A DNA stretch of 64,000 bases, taken from assembly GCA_019242475.1 (NCBI GenBank), contig JAFAVK010000052.1, positions 1 through 64,000 on the forward strand. The letters are read 5' to 3'. The first letter of the stretch is position 1, and every line of letters starts with the position of its first letter. Positions 43,407-51,821 of the stretch are shown piece by piece. The notes under the pieces are model-generated. The model searched no databases and was not told the DNA's origin. It worked only from the letters and a program-made list of their open reading frames with translations. Source of the stretch: Acidobacteriota bacterium. GTDB taxonomy: Bacteria > Acidobacteriota > Blastocatellia > Pyrinomonadales > Pyrinomonadaceae. Made by a program: the position numbers and the translations under genes.

Positions 43407-44503
43407 GCGGACTGACTTCGGAGGCGGGGGACGGACAGTCGCGCGCGCGCGGCGAGCGTAACTATGGGCCGCCGCGCCTCGTCGTCGAGCTGACGAACGT
43501 CTGCAACCTGCACTGCTCCTACTGCCTGCGCGACGAGGACGCGCTCTACCACACCAAAGCGAACTTCTTTTCGGTCGAGCTTCTCCGCCGCGTCGTGCGC
43601 GAGGCGCGCGAAGCCATCGGCGCGCGCACAGTCATGTTCACCGGCGGCGAGACGACGCTGCACCCGCGCTTCCGGGAGGTGCTCGAAACGGTCGGCGCCG
43701 AGGGGCTCACGTGCAGCTTCGTGACCAACGGCTGGCACTTCGAGCGCGTGTGGCCCGCCGTGGCGGCGAACAGGCAGGCGGTCACGCACGTCTCCTTCAG
43801 CCTCGACGGCCCGACGCGCGAGACGCACGACCGCTGGCGCGGCGAGGGCTCGTTCGTCCGGCTCGTGCGCGCCTTCGCGCGCTGCAAGGCCGCGGGGCTC
43901 CCTTTCATCGTCAAGCTCGGCCTGCGCCGCGACACGCTCCCGCTCCTCGAACCGACGGCGCTCTTCGCCGCGCGCATGGGCGCCGCCTCGCTGGGCTTCG
44001 CACACAACCTGCCGACCTCGGGCGCGGCCGACGAAGGGCTGTCGCTCTCGCACGAAGAACGCACCGAGGCCGAGCAGGAGATCGCGGTGCTCGCGAGCAT
44101 CCTGAAGATGCGCGTCACGCTTGAGGTCGGTTACAACAACCAAGACCCCGCGCCGCCCTGCTCGCCGCTCGCGGGCGTGAGTTGCAACGTGGACTACCGC
44201 GGGCGCCTCTCGCTCTGCTGCAACCTCTCGGGCTACCGCGGCGCCGCCGGCGAGGCGGACGTGGTCGCAGACTTGAACGAAGAGGGCTTCGCCGCCGCCT
44301 TCGCGCGTTTGCAAGAGGTGGCTTCGGCGCAACTGGCGCGCAGGCGCGAGGCGCTGGCCGAGTCCGCACGCGAGGGCCGCGGGCCGGACATCTACCTCGG
44401 CTCGCCGTGCCTGTTCTGCCTGCGCAGCTTCGGCAAGATACCCTGGCACGCCGGGGGCGCGGCCGCCGCGGCGCGCACGCTGCCCGTCTTGCAGGCCGTC
44501 TAA
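43403..44503 (+). CDS. Radical SAM protein with C-terminal cysteine (SPASM-like) region
   Basis: About 366 residues. The radical SAM cluster motif is CNLHCSYC near residue 34, followed by MFTGGETTLHPRF (the GGE motif) and FSLDGPTRETHDRWRG. The C-terminal third contains further cysteines (PPCSPLAGVSCNVDYRG, SLCCNLSGY and SPCLFCLRSFG), consistent with an auxiliary iron-sulfur site of SPASM/twitch type. Such enzymes install C-C, C-S or epimerised residues in peptides. TTG 43403 has GGAGGGGG 5-8 bases ahead; the longer upstream frame is the shadow of the kinase gene. A PqqD-like partner follows 36 bp downstream. Confidence 0.82.
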   Translation: MSGLTSEAGDGQSRARGERNYGPPRLVVELTNVCNLHCSYCLRDEDALYHTKANFFSVELLRRVVREAREAIGARTVMFTGGETTLHPRFREVLETVGAEGLTCSFVTNGWHFERVWPAVAANRQAVTHVSFSLDGPTRETHDRWRGEGSFVRLVRAFARCKAAGLPFIVKLGLRRDTLPLLEPTALFAARMGAASLGFAHNLPTSGAADEGLSLSHEERTEAEQEIAVLASILKMRVTLEVGYNNQDPAPPCSPLAGVSCNVDYRGRLSLCCNLSGYRGAAGEADVVADLNEEGFAAAFARLQEVASAQLARRREALAESAREGRGPDIYLGSPCLFCLRSFGKIPWHAGGAAAAARTLPVLQAV

Positions 44504-44542
44504 AAAGTTCTTCATAAACTTCGGAAGGGAATCATTCACTTG

Positions 44543-44815
44543 ATGAGCACGAACGGCCTGCTGCCGCACGAGCACGTTGTCTTCACGGAATTCGACGCGG
44601 GCGAGGGCATCCTCGTCGATCTCAACACGAAGAAGTATTTTCAACTGAACGAGACGGGCACGCTCGTCTGGCGCGGCCTGGAGCGGAACCAGACGCTCGA
44701 AGAGATCGTGGGCGAGATCACGGCCGCCTACGACGTGACGCCCGAGCACGCCTCCGCGAGCGTGCAGAGACTCCTCGACAACCTGCGCGCCTTCAAGCTC
44801 GTCCGCCCGGCCTGA
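44543..44815 (+). CDS. PqqD-family peptide-recognition (RRE) protein
   Basis: About 90 residues with the compact winged-helix PqqD/RRE fold signature: GILVDLNTKKYFQLNETGTLVWRGL in two strands, then a C-terminal helix pair with LEEIVGEITAAYDVT. These proteins bind the leader of a precursor peptide and present it to a radical SAM enzyme, or to a McjB-type protease as protein B1 in lasso systems. Both potential partners lie next to it. Start ATG 44543 or TTG 44540, with GGAAGGGA upstream. Repeat C3 begins 5 bp after its stop. Confidence 0.85.
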   Translation: MSTNGLLPHEHVVFTEFDAGEGILVDLNTKKYFQLNETGTLVWRGLERNQTLEEIVGEITAAYDVTPEHASASVQRLLDNLRAFKLVRPA

Positions 44816-44820
44816 AGGAA

Positions 44821-44936
44821 AGTAGGCAGTAGGCAGATGGCAGTAGGCAGTTCGCTCAGCGTTAAGGACGTTGAATGATTAAATCAGAGGCTCCGACAGT
44901 AGGGTTTTCAACTGCCAACTGCCAACTGCCTACTGC
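44821..44936. repeat. Heptad inverted element, family C (copy C3, long centre)
   Basis: The left arm 44821-44852 has AGTAGGC, AGTAGGC, AGATGGC, AGTAGGC units; the right arm 44910-44936 has AACTGCC/TACTGCC units. The centre (44853-44909) is homologous to that of C2 in the opposite orientation. The right arm supplies the TAG stop of the convergent McjB-like gene (44930-44932, minus strand). Confidence 0.85.
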
Positions 44937-45409
44937 TTTGGGAAGCTGTATGTGACTTTGTAGTCGGGCGGGGTCTTTTCGAGGATGGGCTCGCCGCCCG
45001 CTTCGAGCCAGGCGTGGCCGCTCAGCGCGTCTGAGCCTTCGCGGCGGACGCCGAAGAGGACGCGCGTCGGGATGCCTTCGAGCGCGAGGTAGCGGTGGAG
45101 CACTGGCGCGCGCTTCCAGCAGGTCGGCGTGAAGACCCAGAGGTCGGCCGCGAGCACCGAGTCGAGGAGTCGCGCGAGCCGCGCCTGGACTCGCGCGGGG
45201 TCGGGCGGGACGTCCCGGCGCGCGCGTCTCGGCGCGAGGAGCGCCATCGCGCGCGGGAGCGGCAAGAGCTTCACCAGCAGCGAGAGCGCGACCACCCACG
45301 CACACATGCGCGCCGCGAGGAGCGCCGAGCCCGGCTCGCACAGGACGAGCCGCGCGGCGCGCGTCGGGAGCGCGGCGTAGGCTTTGAGTCTCTGCGCGTG
45401 TGCTGGCAT
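44930..45409 (-). CDS. McjB/lasso B2-like transglutaminase-fold protease
   Basis: A 159-residue protein. A hydrophobic N-terminal third is followed by the Transglut_core3 (PF13471) signature: catalytic Cys in TCWKRAPVLHRYL, strand IPTRVLFGVRREG, catalytic His in SGHAWLE and an acidic residue in GEPILEKTP. In lasso-peptide pathways B2 removes the leader peptide with B1. It is convergent with the PqqD gene and shares repeat C3 with it. No asparagine-synthetase-like cyclase is present in the window. Start ATG 45409. Confidence 0.78.
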   Translation of the reverse strand: MPAHAQRLKAYAALPTRAARLVLCEPGSALLAARMCAWVVALSLLVKLLPLPRAMALLAPRRARRDVPPDPARVQARLARLLDSVLAADLWVFTPTCWKRAPVLHRYLALEGIPTRVLFGVRREGSDALSGHAWLEAGGEPILEKTPPDYKVTYSFPKQ

Positions 45410-45474
45410 AAGCGTCCCGCCGGCGGGGAAAAAATTCCCGCGCCTCTGTTAACATCGCGCGGGAGATTCGAGCC

Positions 45475-46110
45475 TTGTTAATTTACCCCGACAGCCCGGA
45501 GGCGCGCGAGCGCGCCGCGCAAGTCGCCAAGGGCGGCGGCCTCGTCGCCTTCCGCACGGACACCTTCTACGGCGTCGGCGCAGACCCTTTTAACCCCTCG
45601 GCGCTCGAACTCATCAACGCGCTCAAGGGGCGCGACGGCAAACCGATCCTCGTCCTGGCCGCCGACCCGAAAGACGCCGAAAGGCTCATCGCAGAGAAGA
45701 CTCAAACCTTCGAGCTGCTCGCCGCGCGCCACTGGCCGGGCGCGCTCACGCTGGTCGCGGCCGCGCGCCCCGAAGCGCCCGAGCTGCTCACCGCGGGCAC
45801 GGGCACAATCGGAGTTCGTCTCCCCGACGACGAAGAGGCGCGCGCGATAGTGCGCGCGTGCGGCGGCCTGCTCACGGCCACGAGCGCGAACCCCGCCGGC
45901 CGCCCTCCCGCGCGTACCGCTGCCGAAGTGGCGGACTATTTTCCGACCGGCTTCGGCCTCATCATCGACGGCGGCGCTACCCGCACGGAATTGCCTTCGA
46001 CCGTCATCGACGTGACCGGCGCGGCGCCCCGACTCATCCGCGAAGGCGTCGTCACCCGCGCAGAGCTTGCCGAAACTTTAAGGATTTCAAATTTGAACTT
46101 CGGAATTTGA
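45475..46110 (+). CDS. tsaC: L-threonylcarbamoyladenylate synthase (Sua5/YrdC family)
   Basis: A 211-residue protein that makes the intermediate for t6A modification of ANN-decoding tRNAs. Core features: GGGLVAFRTDTFYGVGADPFN, LKGRDGKPILVL (variant of the KxR loop), HWPGALTLV, TIGVRLPDD and LLTATSANPAGRPP with the conserved Ser-x-Asn. Start TTG 45475 with GGGAG upstream. It lies divergent from the McjB-like gene (65 bp). Its pathway partner tsaB is at 53420. Confidence 0.88.
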   Translation: MLIYPDSPEARERAAQVAKGGGLVAFRTDTFYGVGADPFNPSALELINALKGRDGKPILVLAADPKDAERLIAEKTQTFELLAARHWPGALTLVAAARPEAPELLTAGTGTIGVRLPDDEEARAIVRACGGLLTATSANPAGRPPARTAAEVADYFPTGFGLIIDGGATRTELPSTVIDVTGAAPRLIREGVVTRAELAETLRISNLNFGI

Positions 46111-46112
46111 AA

Positions 46113-47678
46113 TTACTGTCCCGCCTTATAACCCGCCTCGTCCAGAATCTGCTTGGCGCGCTCGGGGTCGTAGTTGTAGACCTGGCCGGGCGAGTAGGCC
46201 CAGGACTGCTCGGGGAGGATCGAGTTGGCGACGTGCGCCTGGCCGAGCAGAAGCTCCTTGACGATGGCCGTGCGGTCGATGGCGTAGGCGATGGCCTGGC
46301 GGACGCGCGGGTCTTTGAGCACCTCGTCCTGCGCGTTGAAGTTGAGGTAGACGACGTTGACGCCGGGGAACTGCGCGACCTTCAGGTTCGGGTCTTTCCC
46401 GAGCGAATCGTAGGCGTCGGGCTGGAGGTTGGCGACCTGCGCGATGTCAACGCCGCCGCTCTTCAGCTCGGCCTGCAAGGTGTTGGCGTCGAGGATGGTG
46501 CGCACGCGCAGGTTCTTGACGGCGGGCGCGCCGCCCCAGTAGTCCTCGTTGGCCGTGAGGTCAACGACCTGCTGCGACTCGTCGTAGCGCGCGAACTTGA
46601 AGGCGCCGGTGCCGACGGGGTTCTGCTTCTGCTGGTCGGTCGTGTAGCCCTGCGGCATCATGCCGACGGGGACGAGGCCCGAGAGGAACTTGGTCAGGGG
46701 CTTGTTCAGGCGCACGACGAGCGTCAAAGGGTCTGGGGTCTCGATGGTTTTGACGAACGGCTTTCGCTCCGCGCCCGCGCCCTCGAAGAAGTCGTTGGCC
46801 TTGCGGGAGTCGGACTTGAGCAGGGTTTCGAGCGTGTACTTGGCGTCGGCCGAGGTGAACGCCTTGCCGTTGTGGAACTTGACGCCGTCGCGGAGCTTGA
46901 AGGTGTAGACGAGGCCGTCGGGGCTCGTCTGGATGTCTGTGGCGAGGTCGCCGATGTAGTCGAACTTCTCGTCCTTGCGGACGAGCGAGTTGAACATGAG
47001 CTGGCGGAAGCGCTCGCTCGAAGCGTCGGTGCCGCGCAGCTGGTCGAGCGTCTCGGGGTTCGATTCGAGGACGACGACGAAGGGGCCTTGCTTCCCCCCG
47101 TCCACGGTCACGTCGCGCAGGAAGCGCCAGTCGCCGTCCACGGGGACTTTGAGGTTCTGGACGTTCTTGCGCGCGACGACCATCTGGTCAACGTACCAGA
47201 GCGGGAACTCCGGCACCTCGCGGCTGATGATCTCCTGCGCGCGCGTGTAAAGCTCCTTGGCCTTCGCGCGGTCGGCGGTGCCGACGGCCTCTTCGAGAAT
47301 CTTATCCAGCTCCGCGTTGCTGTAGCGGCCGCGGTTCTGGTAGGCGTCCGTGTGGAAGAGGTCGTTGAGGTAGATCGGGTCCTGGTTGCCGCCGACCCAG
47401 CGCCCGGTGGTGAGTTGGAACTGCCCCTTCCGCTGCTGGTCGAGCAGCGTGTTGAACTCGACCTGGTCGATCTCGCAGGGGATGCCGACCTGCTTGAGCT
47501 GGTTCTGGATGACGCTGGCGTACTGGCGCGTGGGCGCGCTGGCCGCGTTGATCTTGAGGAAGATGGGCTGTTTGAAGCGCGCGGCCTTCTGGCCGGTTGT
47601 CCCCCCGCCGCAGCCGGCCAAAACCGTCGCCAGTAAGATGAAGAGGGCGGAGACTGCTTGAAGTTGACGGCGCCTCAT
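46113..47678 (-). CDS. Extracytoplasmic solute-binding lipoprotein, SBP_bac_5 family, circularly permuted
   Basis: A 521-residue protein with a lipoprotein signal and lipobox LAGC (Cys23), so it is anchored on the outside of the inner membrane. Family blocks are present but in the wrong order. Residues about 34-190 (RQYASVIQNQLKQVGIP, TGRWVGGNQDPIYLNDLFHT, NRGRYSNAELDKILEEA, VPEFPLWYVDQMVV) normally form the C-terminal third. The normal N-terminal start (PFVVVLESNPETLDQLRGTD) appears only at 199, then YTFKLRDGVKFHNG near 258. The protein ends ...RAKQILDEAGYKAGQ, exactly where the C-terminal third usually begins. ATG 47678 has AGGAAGG 8 bases upstream. It lies 2 bp after nagZ; no permease genes are adjacent. 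Confidence 0.85.
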   Translation of the reverse strand: MRRRQLQAVSALFILLATVLAGCGGGTTGQKAARFKQPIFLKINAASAPTRQYASVIQNQLKQVGIPCEIDQVEFNTLLDQQRKGQFQLTTGRWVGGNQDPIYLNDLFHTDAYQNRGRYSNAELDKILEEAVGTADRAKAKELYTRAQEIISREVPEFPLWYVDQMVVARKNVQNLKVPVDGDWRFLRDVTVDGGKQGPFVVVLESNPETLDQLRGTDASSERFRQLMFNSLVRKDEKFDYIGDLATDIQTSPDGLVYTFKLRDGVKFHNGKAFTSADAKYTLETLLKSDSRKANDFFEGAGAERKPFVKTIETPDPLTLVVRLNKPLTKFLSGLVPVGMMPQGYTTDQQKQNPVGTGAFKFARYDESQQVVDLTANEDYWGGAPAVKNLRVRTILDANTLQAELKSGGVDIAQVANLQPDAYDSLGKDPNLKVAQFPGVNVVYLNFNAQDEVLKDPRVRQAIAYAIDRTAIVKELLLGQAHVANSILPEQSWAYSPGQVYNYDPERAKQILDEAGYKAGQ

Positions 47679-47680
47679 TC

Positions 47681-48826
47681 TCAAATCCTTCCTCCGTAGA
47701 CGTAATTCAGCTTGCGGTTCAGCTCGGCCACTTCGGCCGAAAGCTCCTGGAAGCGTTTGGGGTCGAACGGCAGGGGGGATTTCGTCAGGGCCTTGAAGGC
47801 GGCGATGCGCCGGAGCGAAGCCTGGATGCGGCCTCGGGAAAGCTCGCCGCGGCGCGCGGCGTCGAGGAGCGTCTGGTACGAGCGGCGGATGAGGTCGGGG
47901 CGCGCGCAGACGAGGAGCATGTCCTCGCCCGCGAGCACGGCGCGCAGGGACGCCTCTTCGATCGCGCAGTGCTTGGCGATGGCGCCCATCTCAAGGTCGT
48001 CCGTGACGACGAGGCCGTCGAAGCCCAGCTCGTCGCGCAGGAGGTCGCGGACGATGCTCGGATTAATCGAGGCCGGGACGAGGCGGCCGCCCGCGGTGCC
48101 GCGGTGGATGTCGATGTTGGGGAAGCCGCCGTGGCTGACCATGACGGCGCGCACCATGTTGTCCTCGCGCTGGAAAAGCTCGATGTAGGGCGCGAGGTCT
48201 TGCGCGATGAGGTCGTCGTGCGTGAGGTGGATGACGGCCATCTCCTCGTGCGTGTCCACCTCGCCGGCGCCGATGCCCGGGAAGTGCTTGGTGCAGCCGA
48301 GGATGCCCGTCCCCTGCAACCCGCGCAGGTAGACCATCGTGTAGCCGAGCACCTCGCCGGGCGAGCGGCCGTAGGAGCGCGAGTAGAGGCCGTTGGAGAG
48401 GAGGTCGCGGTCGTCCGTCATAATCGACATGACGGGCGCGAAGTTCATGTTGAAGCCGAGGAGGCGCAGGACTTCGCCGGTGATGCGCCCGTGTGCGCGC
48501 GCGCCGGCGAGGTCGCCGTGCTGGCGGATGACGCGCGCGGCGGGCATCGGCGTGCAGATTTTGCGGAGGCGGTCAACGAGCCCGCCCTCCTGGTCGATGC
48601 CGAGCAGGGGCTCGACGCGGAGCGAGGCGCGGACGCCGTCGAGCAGCCCGCGCAGTTGCTCGGGCGCGGCGACGTTGCGGCCGAAGATGATGACGCCGCC
48701 CGGCTTGACCTCTTCGAGGAGCGCGCGCGCCTCCGCGTCCAGCTCGGTGCCGGGCAGGCCGATGAAGAGCAGTTGTCCGATTTGGTGTTCGAGCGGGAGC
48801 GACTGAAGGGTTTGGAAGTCGGTCAT
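47681..48826 (-). CDS. nagZ: Glycoside hydrolase family 3 beta-N-acetylhexosaminidase (NagZ type)
   Basis: A 381-residue GH3 enzyme: IGQLLFIGLPG, GGVIIFGRNV, LGIDQEGG, FNMNFAPVMSI, the His loop KHFPGIGAGEVDTHEEM, and nucleophile Asp in VVTDDLEMGAIA. It would release N-acetylglucosamine from muropeptides in peptidoglycan recycling. There is no signal peptide, so it is cytoplasmic. It lies 3 bp after mutS and 2 bp before the solute-binding lipoprotein, making a mutS-nagZ-SBP run. The SBP may bind peptides from the same cell-wall recycling. Confidence 0.88.
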   Translation of the reverse strand: MTDFQTLQSLPLEHQIGQLLFIGLPGTELDAEARALLEEVKPGGVIIFGRNVAAPEQLRGLLDGVRASLRVEPLLGIDQEGGLVDRLRKICTPMPAARVIRQHGDLAGARAHGRITGEVLRLLGFNMNFAPVMSIMTDDRDLLSNGLYSRSYGRSPGEVLGYTMVYLRGLQGTGILGCTKHFPGIGAGEVDTHEEMAVIHLTHDDLIAQDLAPYIELFQREDNMVRAVMVSHGGFPNIDIHRGTAGGRLVPASINPSIVRDLLRDELGFDGLVVTDDLEMGAIAKHCAIEEASLRAVLAGEDMLLVCARPDLIRRSYQTLLDAARRGELSRGRIQASLRRIAAFKALTKSPLPFDPKRFQELSAEVAELNRKLNYVYGGRI

Positions 48827-48829
48827 GAA

Positions 48830-51628
48830 TTAGACGATTCTGTTCTTCAACCCGAGTAGGAGTTGGCGCGCCTCGTCCCCTGTGAGGGTTTCTACATCAA
48901 CGCCTTGAAGCTCGTCAAGGAGTGTCTGGTTGACGGAGTCGAAGAGGGTGATCTGCGCCGCCAGCGCGCGCCGCCCGACGCGCGCCGCCGCGCGGCCGAG
49001 CGCGTCCTTACCGTTCGCCCCGTTCTCCAAGGATGAAGGCGCCGCCGGAGAGGCTTCGACCGCCGCGGCCCCTTCTTCGGCGAACACGTCCAGCTCGTAG
49101 CGTTCGAGCTTCGAAAGGACTTCGCGCGCCCGCGCGAGCACGGCGGGCGGCAGTCCGGCGAGGCGCGCGACCTCGATGCCGTAGGACTTCGAGGCGCGCC
49201 CGCGCTCGAGCTTGTAGAGGAAGATGACCTCGCCCTCGCGCTCGGCGACGCGTATCTGGTAGTTCTGCGCGCCGGGCAGGCGCTCGGCCAGCTCGGTCAG
49301 CTCGTGGTAGTGCGTGGCGAACAGAGTCTTCGCCGAATGCTCCGGCGCGTCGTGCAAATGTTCGGCGACGGCCCACGCGATTGATAAACCGTCGAAGGTC
49401 GCCGTGCCGCGCCCGATCTCGTCCAAAAGCACGAGCGAACGCGGCGTCGCGTTATGCAGGATGTCGGCCGTTTCGGTCATCTCGACCATAAAGGTCGAGC
49501 GCCCCCGCGAGAGGTCGTCCGAAGCCCCGACGCGCGTCCAGATGCGGTCAAGCACCGGAAGCCGCGCACTCTCCGCCGGAACGAAGGAACCCATCTGTGC
49601 CAGCAGACAGATGAGCGCCGTTTGACGAAGGAGGGAGCTTTTGCCTCCCATGTTCGGGCCGGTGATGATGAGGAGGCGCTCGTTGGAACCGTTCATGTAG
49701 AGGTCGTTGGGGACGTACGGGGTATCGCCGATGGCCTCGATGACGGGGTGTCGTCCGCCTTTAATCTCAAGCTCGTCGCCGTCGTGAAGTGTAGGTTTCT
49801 GATAACGGCGGCGGGCGGCGATTTCGGCGAGCGAGGCGAGCACGTCGAGGACGGAGAGGGCGCGGGCGGTGGTCTGAAGTCTGCGCGTCTCCTGCGCGAC
49901 CTGCGCGCGCACCTCGCCGAAGATGCGCGTCTCGATTTCGAGGATGCGACCCTCGGCGCCCAAGACCTTCTGCTCCCACTCCTTCAGCTCGGGCGTCGTG
50001 TAGCGTTCGGCGTTGGCGAGCGTCTGCCGGCGCTCGTAGTCGGCGGGCACGCGCGCGGCGACGGACTTCGAGACTTCGATGAAGTAGCCGAAGACGTTGT
50101 TGAAGCGGACGCGCAGACTGTTGATGCCGGAGCGCGCGCGCTCGCGCGACTCGATGGCGGCGATGGTCTGCTTGGCGTCGCGGCTGATGGAGCGCAGCTC
50201 GTCCAGCTCGGCGTCGAAGCCCTCGCGGACGACGCCGCCCTCCGAGAAGTTGACGGGCGGGTCGTCGCTCAGTGCGCGCCCGACGAGTTCGCGCACGTCG
50301 CTCAGCTCGTCGGCGTTCTCGACGACGACCTGGAGCAGCGAAGCCTCCGCATCCGATAACGCCTGACGAATCGCCGGGACTTGATTTAAAGAGCGGCGGA
50401 GGGCGACGAGGTCGCGCGGGGTGGCCGTCCCCAGGTTGATGCGCCCGACGAGGCGTTCGAGGTCGGAGACATCTTTGAGAAGCGTGCGCGCGCGGTCGCG
50501 GCGCATCTGCGAGCGGTGCAGGTCTTCGACGGCCGAGAGGCGCGCCTCGATCTCCCCGCGTCGAACCGAAGGGCGGAGCATCCACGAGCGCAGGAGGCGC
50601 GCGCCCATGCCCGTGACGGTCGCGTCGAGCACGTTGAGGAGGGAGGCGCCTCGTCCGCCGCCCTGCGACTCGACGAGTTCGAGGTTGCGGCAGGTGACGG
50701 TGTCGATGACGAGGTGGTCGTGCGTCTCGAAGAAGCCGAGGTCGGTGACGTGCGCGGCCGCCGCGCGCTGCGTCTCGCGCGCGTAGCGCAGGCACGCGCC
50801 CGCGGCGGCGACGGCCGCGACCTTGCCCGCGAGGCCGTAGCCTTCGAGCGTGCGCGCGCCGAACTGTTCGAGGAGCAGGGAGGCGCAAGAGGTCGGCTCC
50901 CACAGCCAGTCTTCTAAAGGCGTGAGCGGCAGCCCCTCGCCCCTCGTCGCGGCGTGCTCGGCCGGCGTGATGCGCGCGACGGGCGTCTCGTCCGCATCCC
51001 TTTCAACAATTTCGAGCGGGAGCGGCGCGGTATGCGTTGTGGCGCCCGCGTATGCCTCTTTCACGAGCGGCGCGAGCGAGCGCGGGAAGAGCAGCTCGCG
51101 CGGCGCGTAAGATTCAACGTCCGCGCGCACGCGCGCCCAGGCGTCGGGGCCTGAGACTTCCGTGCAGCGGAAGTCGCCGGTCGAGAGGTCGAGGAAGGCC
51201 GCGCCGTACGTGTCGCCAGCGCCGCAGAGCGCCGCGAGGTAGACGGACTCTTTGGCTTCGACGAGGTGCGGGTCGATGGCCGTGCCGGGCGTGATGACGC
51301 GCACGACCTCTCGGCGGACGAGCTTCTTCGCCTTCGAAGGGTCTTCGGTCTGCTCGCAGATGGCGACGCGGTAGCCCTTGCGGATGAGGCGCGCGACGTA
51401 GCCCGCGACGGCGTGGTGCGGGACGCCGCACATCGGGACGGGCTGGCCGCGCTCTTTGTGGCGCGCGGTGAGCGTGATCTCAAGCTCGCGCGCGCCGGTG
51501 ATGGCGTCCTCGAAGAACAGCTCGTAGAAGTCCCCGAGGCGGAAGAAGAGGAGCGCGCCCGGGTGCTGCCGCTTAAGCTCCTGGTACTGCCGCAGCATCG
51601 GCGTCAGCGCTGAGTTCGTCGTCGTCAT
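48830..51628 (-). CDS. mutS: DNA mismatch repair protein MutS (paralogue 2, canonical)
   Basis: A 932-residue full-length MutS1. Mismatch motif Phe34-x-Glu36 in GDFYELFFEDA, PMCGVPHHAV, CEQTEDPSKAK, ATPase Walker A GPNMGGKSS, the canonical VGASDDLSRGRSTFMVEMTETA, LVLLDEIGRGTATFDGL, ATHYHELTEL and a long C-terminal tail. This looks like the housekeeping mismatch-repair protein, the other mutS at 9339 being the divergent copy. Start ATG 51628; about 190 bp to the divergent gene upstream, without a clear promoter. Confidence 0.93.
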   Translation of the reverse strand: MTTTNSALTPMLRQYQELKRQHPGALLFFRLGDFYELFFEDAITGARELEITLTARHKERGQPVPMCGVPHHAVAGYVARLIRKGYRVAICEQTEDPSKAKKLVRREVVRVITPGTAIDPHLVEAKESVYLAALCGAGDTYGAAFLDLSTGDFRCTEVSGPDAWARVRADVESYAPRELLFPRSLAPLVKEAYAGATTHTAPLPLEIVERDADETPVARITPAEHAATRGEGLPLTPLEDWLWEPTSCASLLLEQFGARTLEGYGLAGKVAAVAAAGACLRYARETQRAAAAHVTDLGFFETHDHLVIDTVTCRNLELVESQGGGRGASLLNVLDATVTGMGARLLRSWMLRPSVRRGEIEARLSAVEDLHRSQMRRDRARTLLKDVSDLERLVGRINLGTATPRDLVALRRSLNQVPAIRQALSDAEASLLQVVVENADELSDVRELVGRALSDDPPVNFSEGGVVREGFDAELDELRSISRDAKQTIAAIESRERARSGINSLRVRFNNVFGYFIEVSKSVAARVPADYERRQTLANAERYTTPELKEWEQKVLGAEGRILEIETRIFGEVRAQVAQETRRLQTTARALSVLDVLASLAEIAARRRYQKPTLHDGDELEIKGGRHPVIEAIGDTPYVPNDLYMNGSNERLLIITGPNMGGKSSLLRQTALICLLAQMGSFVPAESARLPVLDRIWTRVGASDDLSRGRSTFMVEMTETADILHNATPRSLVLLDEIGRGTATFDGLSIAWAVAEHLHDAPEHSAKTLFATHYHELTELAERLPGAQNYQIRVAEREGEVIFLYKLERGRASKSYGIEVARLAGLPPAVLARAREVLSKLERYELDVFAEEGAAAVEASPAAPSSLENGANGKDALGRAAARVGRRALAAQITLFDSVNQTLLDELQGVDVETLTGDEARQLLLGLKNRIV

Positions 51629-51821
51629 GTCCGTGAAAGTGCCTGCGAGAAGGGCGGATGTTCTCGACCGCAGGTTCGGGCGTCAAAGCTACCACAGAAG
51701 GCTGGGACATGCACGAACGCCGGGCGGGCGGGCGGGGTAAAAACCTCACCTGTTCGGGATAAAACTGTGACAGCGTTGCGGGAGAGTTCGGCGTCCGAGA
51801 GGGCCGAGAGAGTTCCCGTTG

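Noticed and set aside
42351..44815. Simple PQQ biosynthesis operon
   Set aside because: A PqqD-like and a radical SAM protein are present, but no pqqA, pqqB or pqqC; the kinase and McjB-like protease do not fit that pathway.
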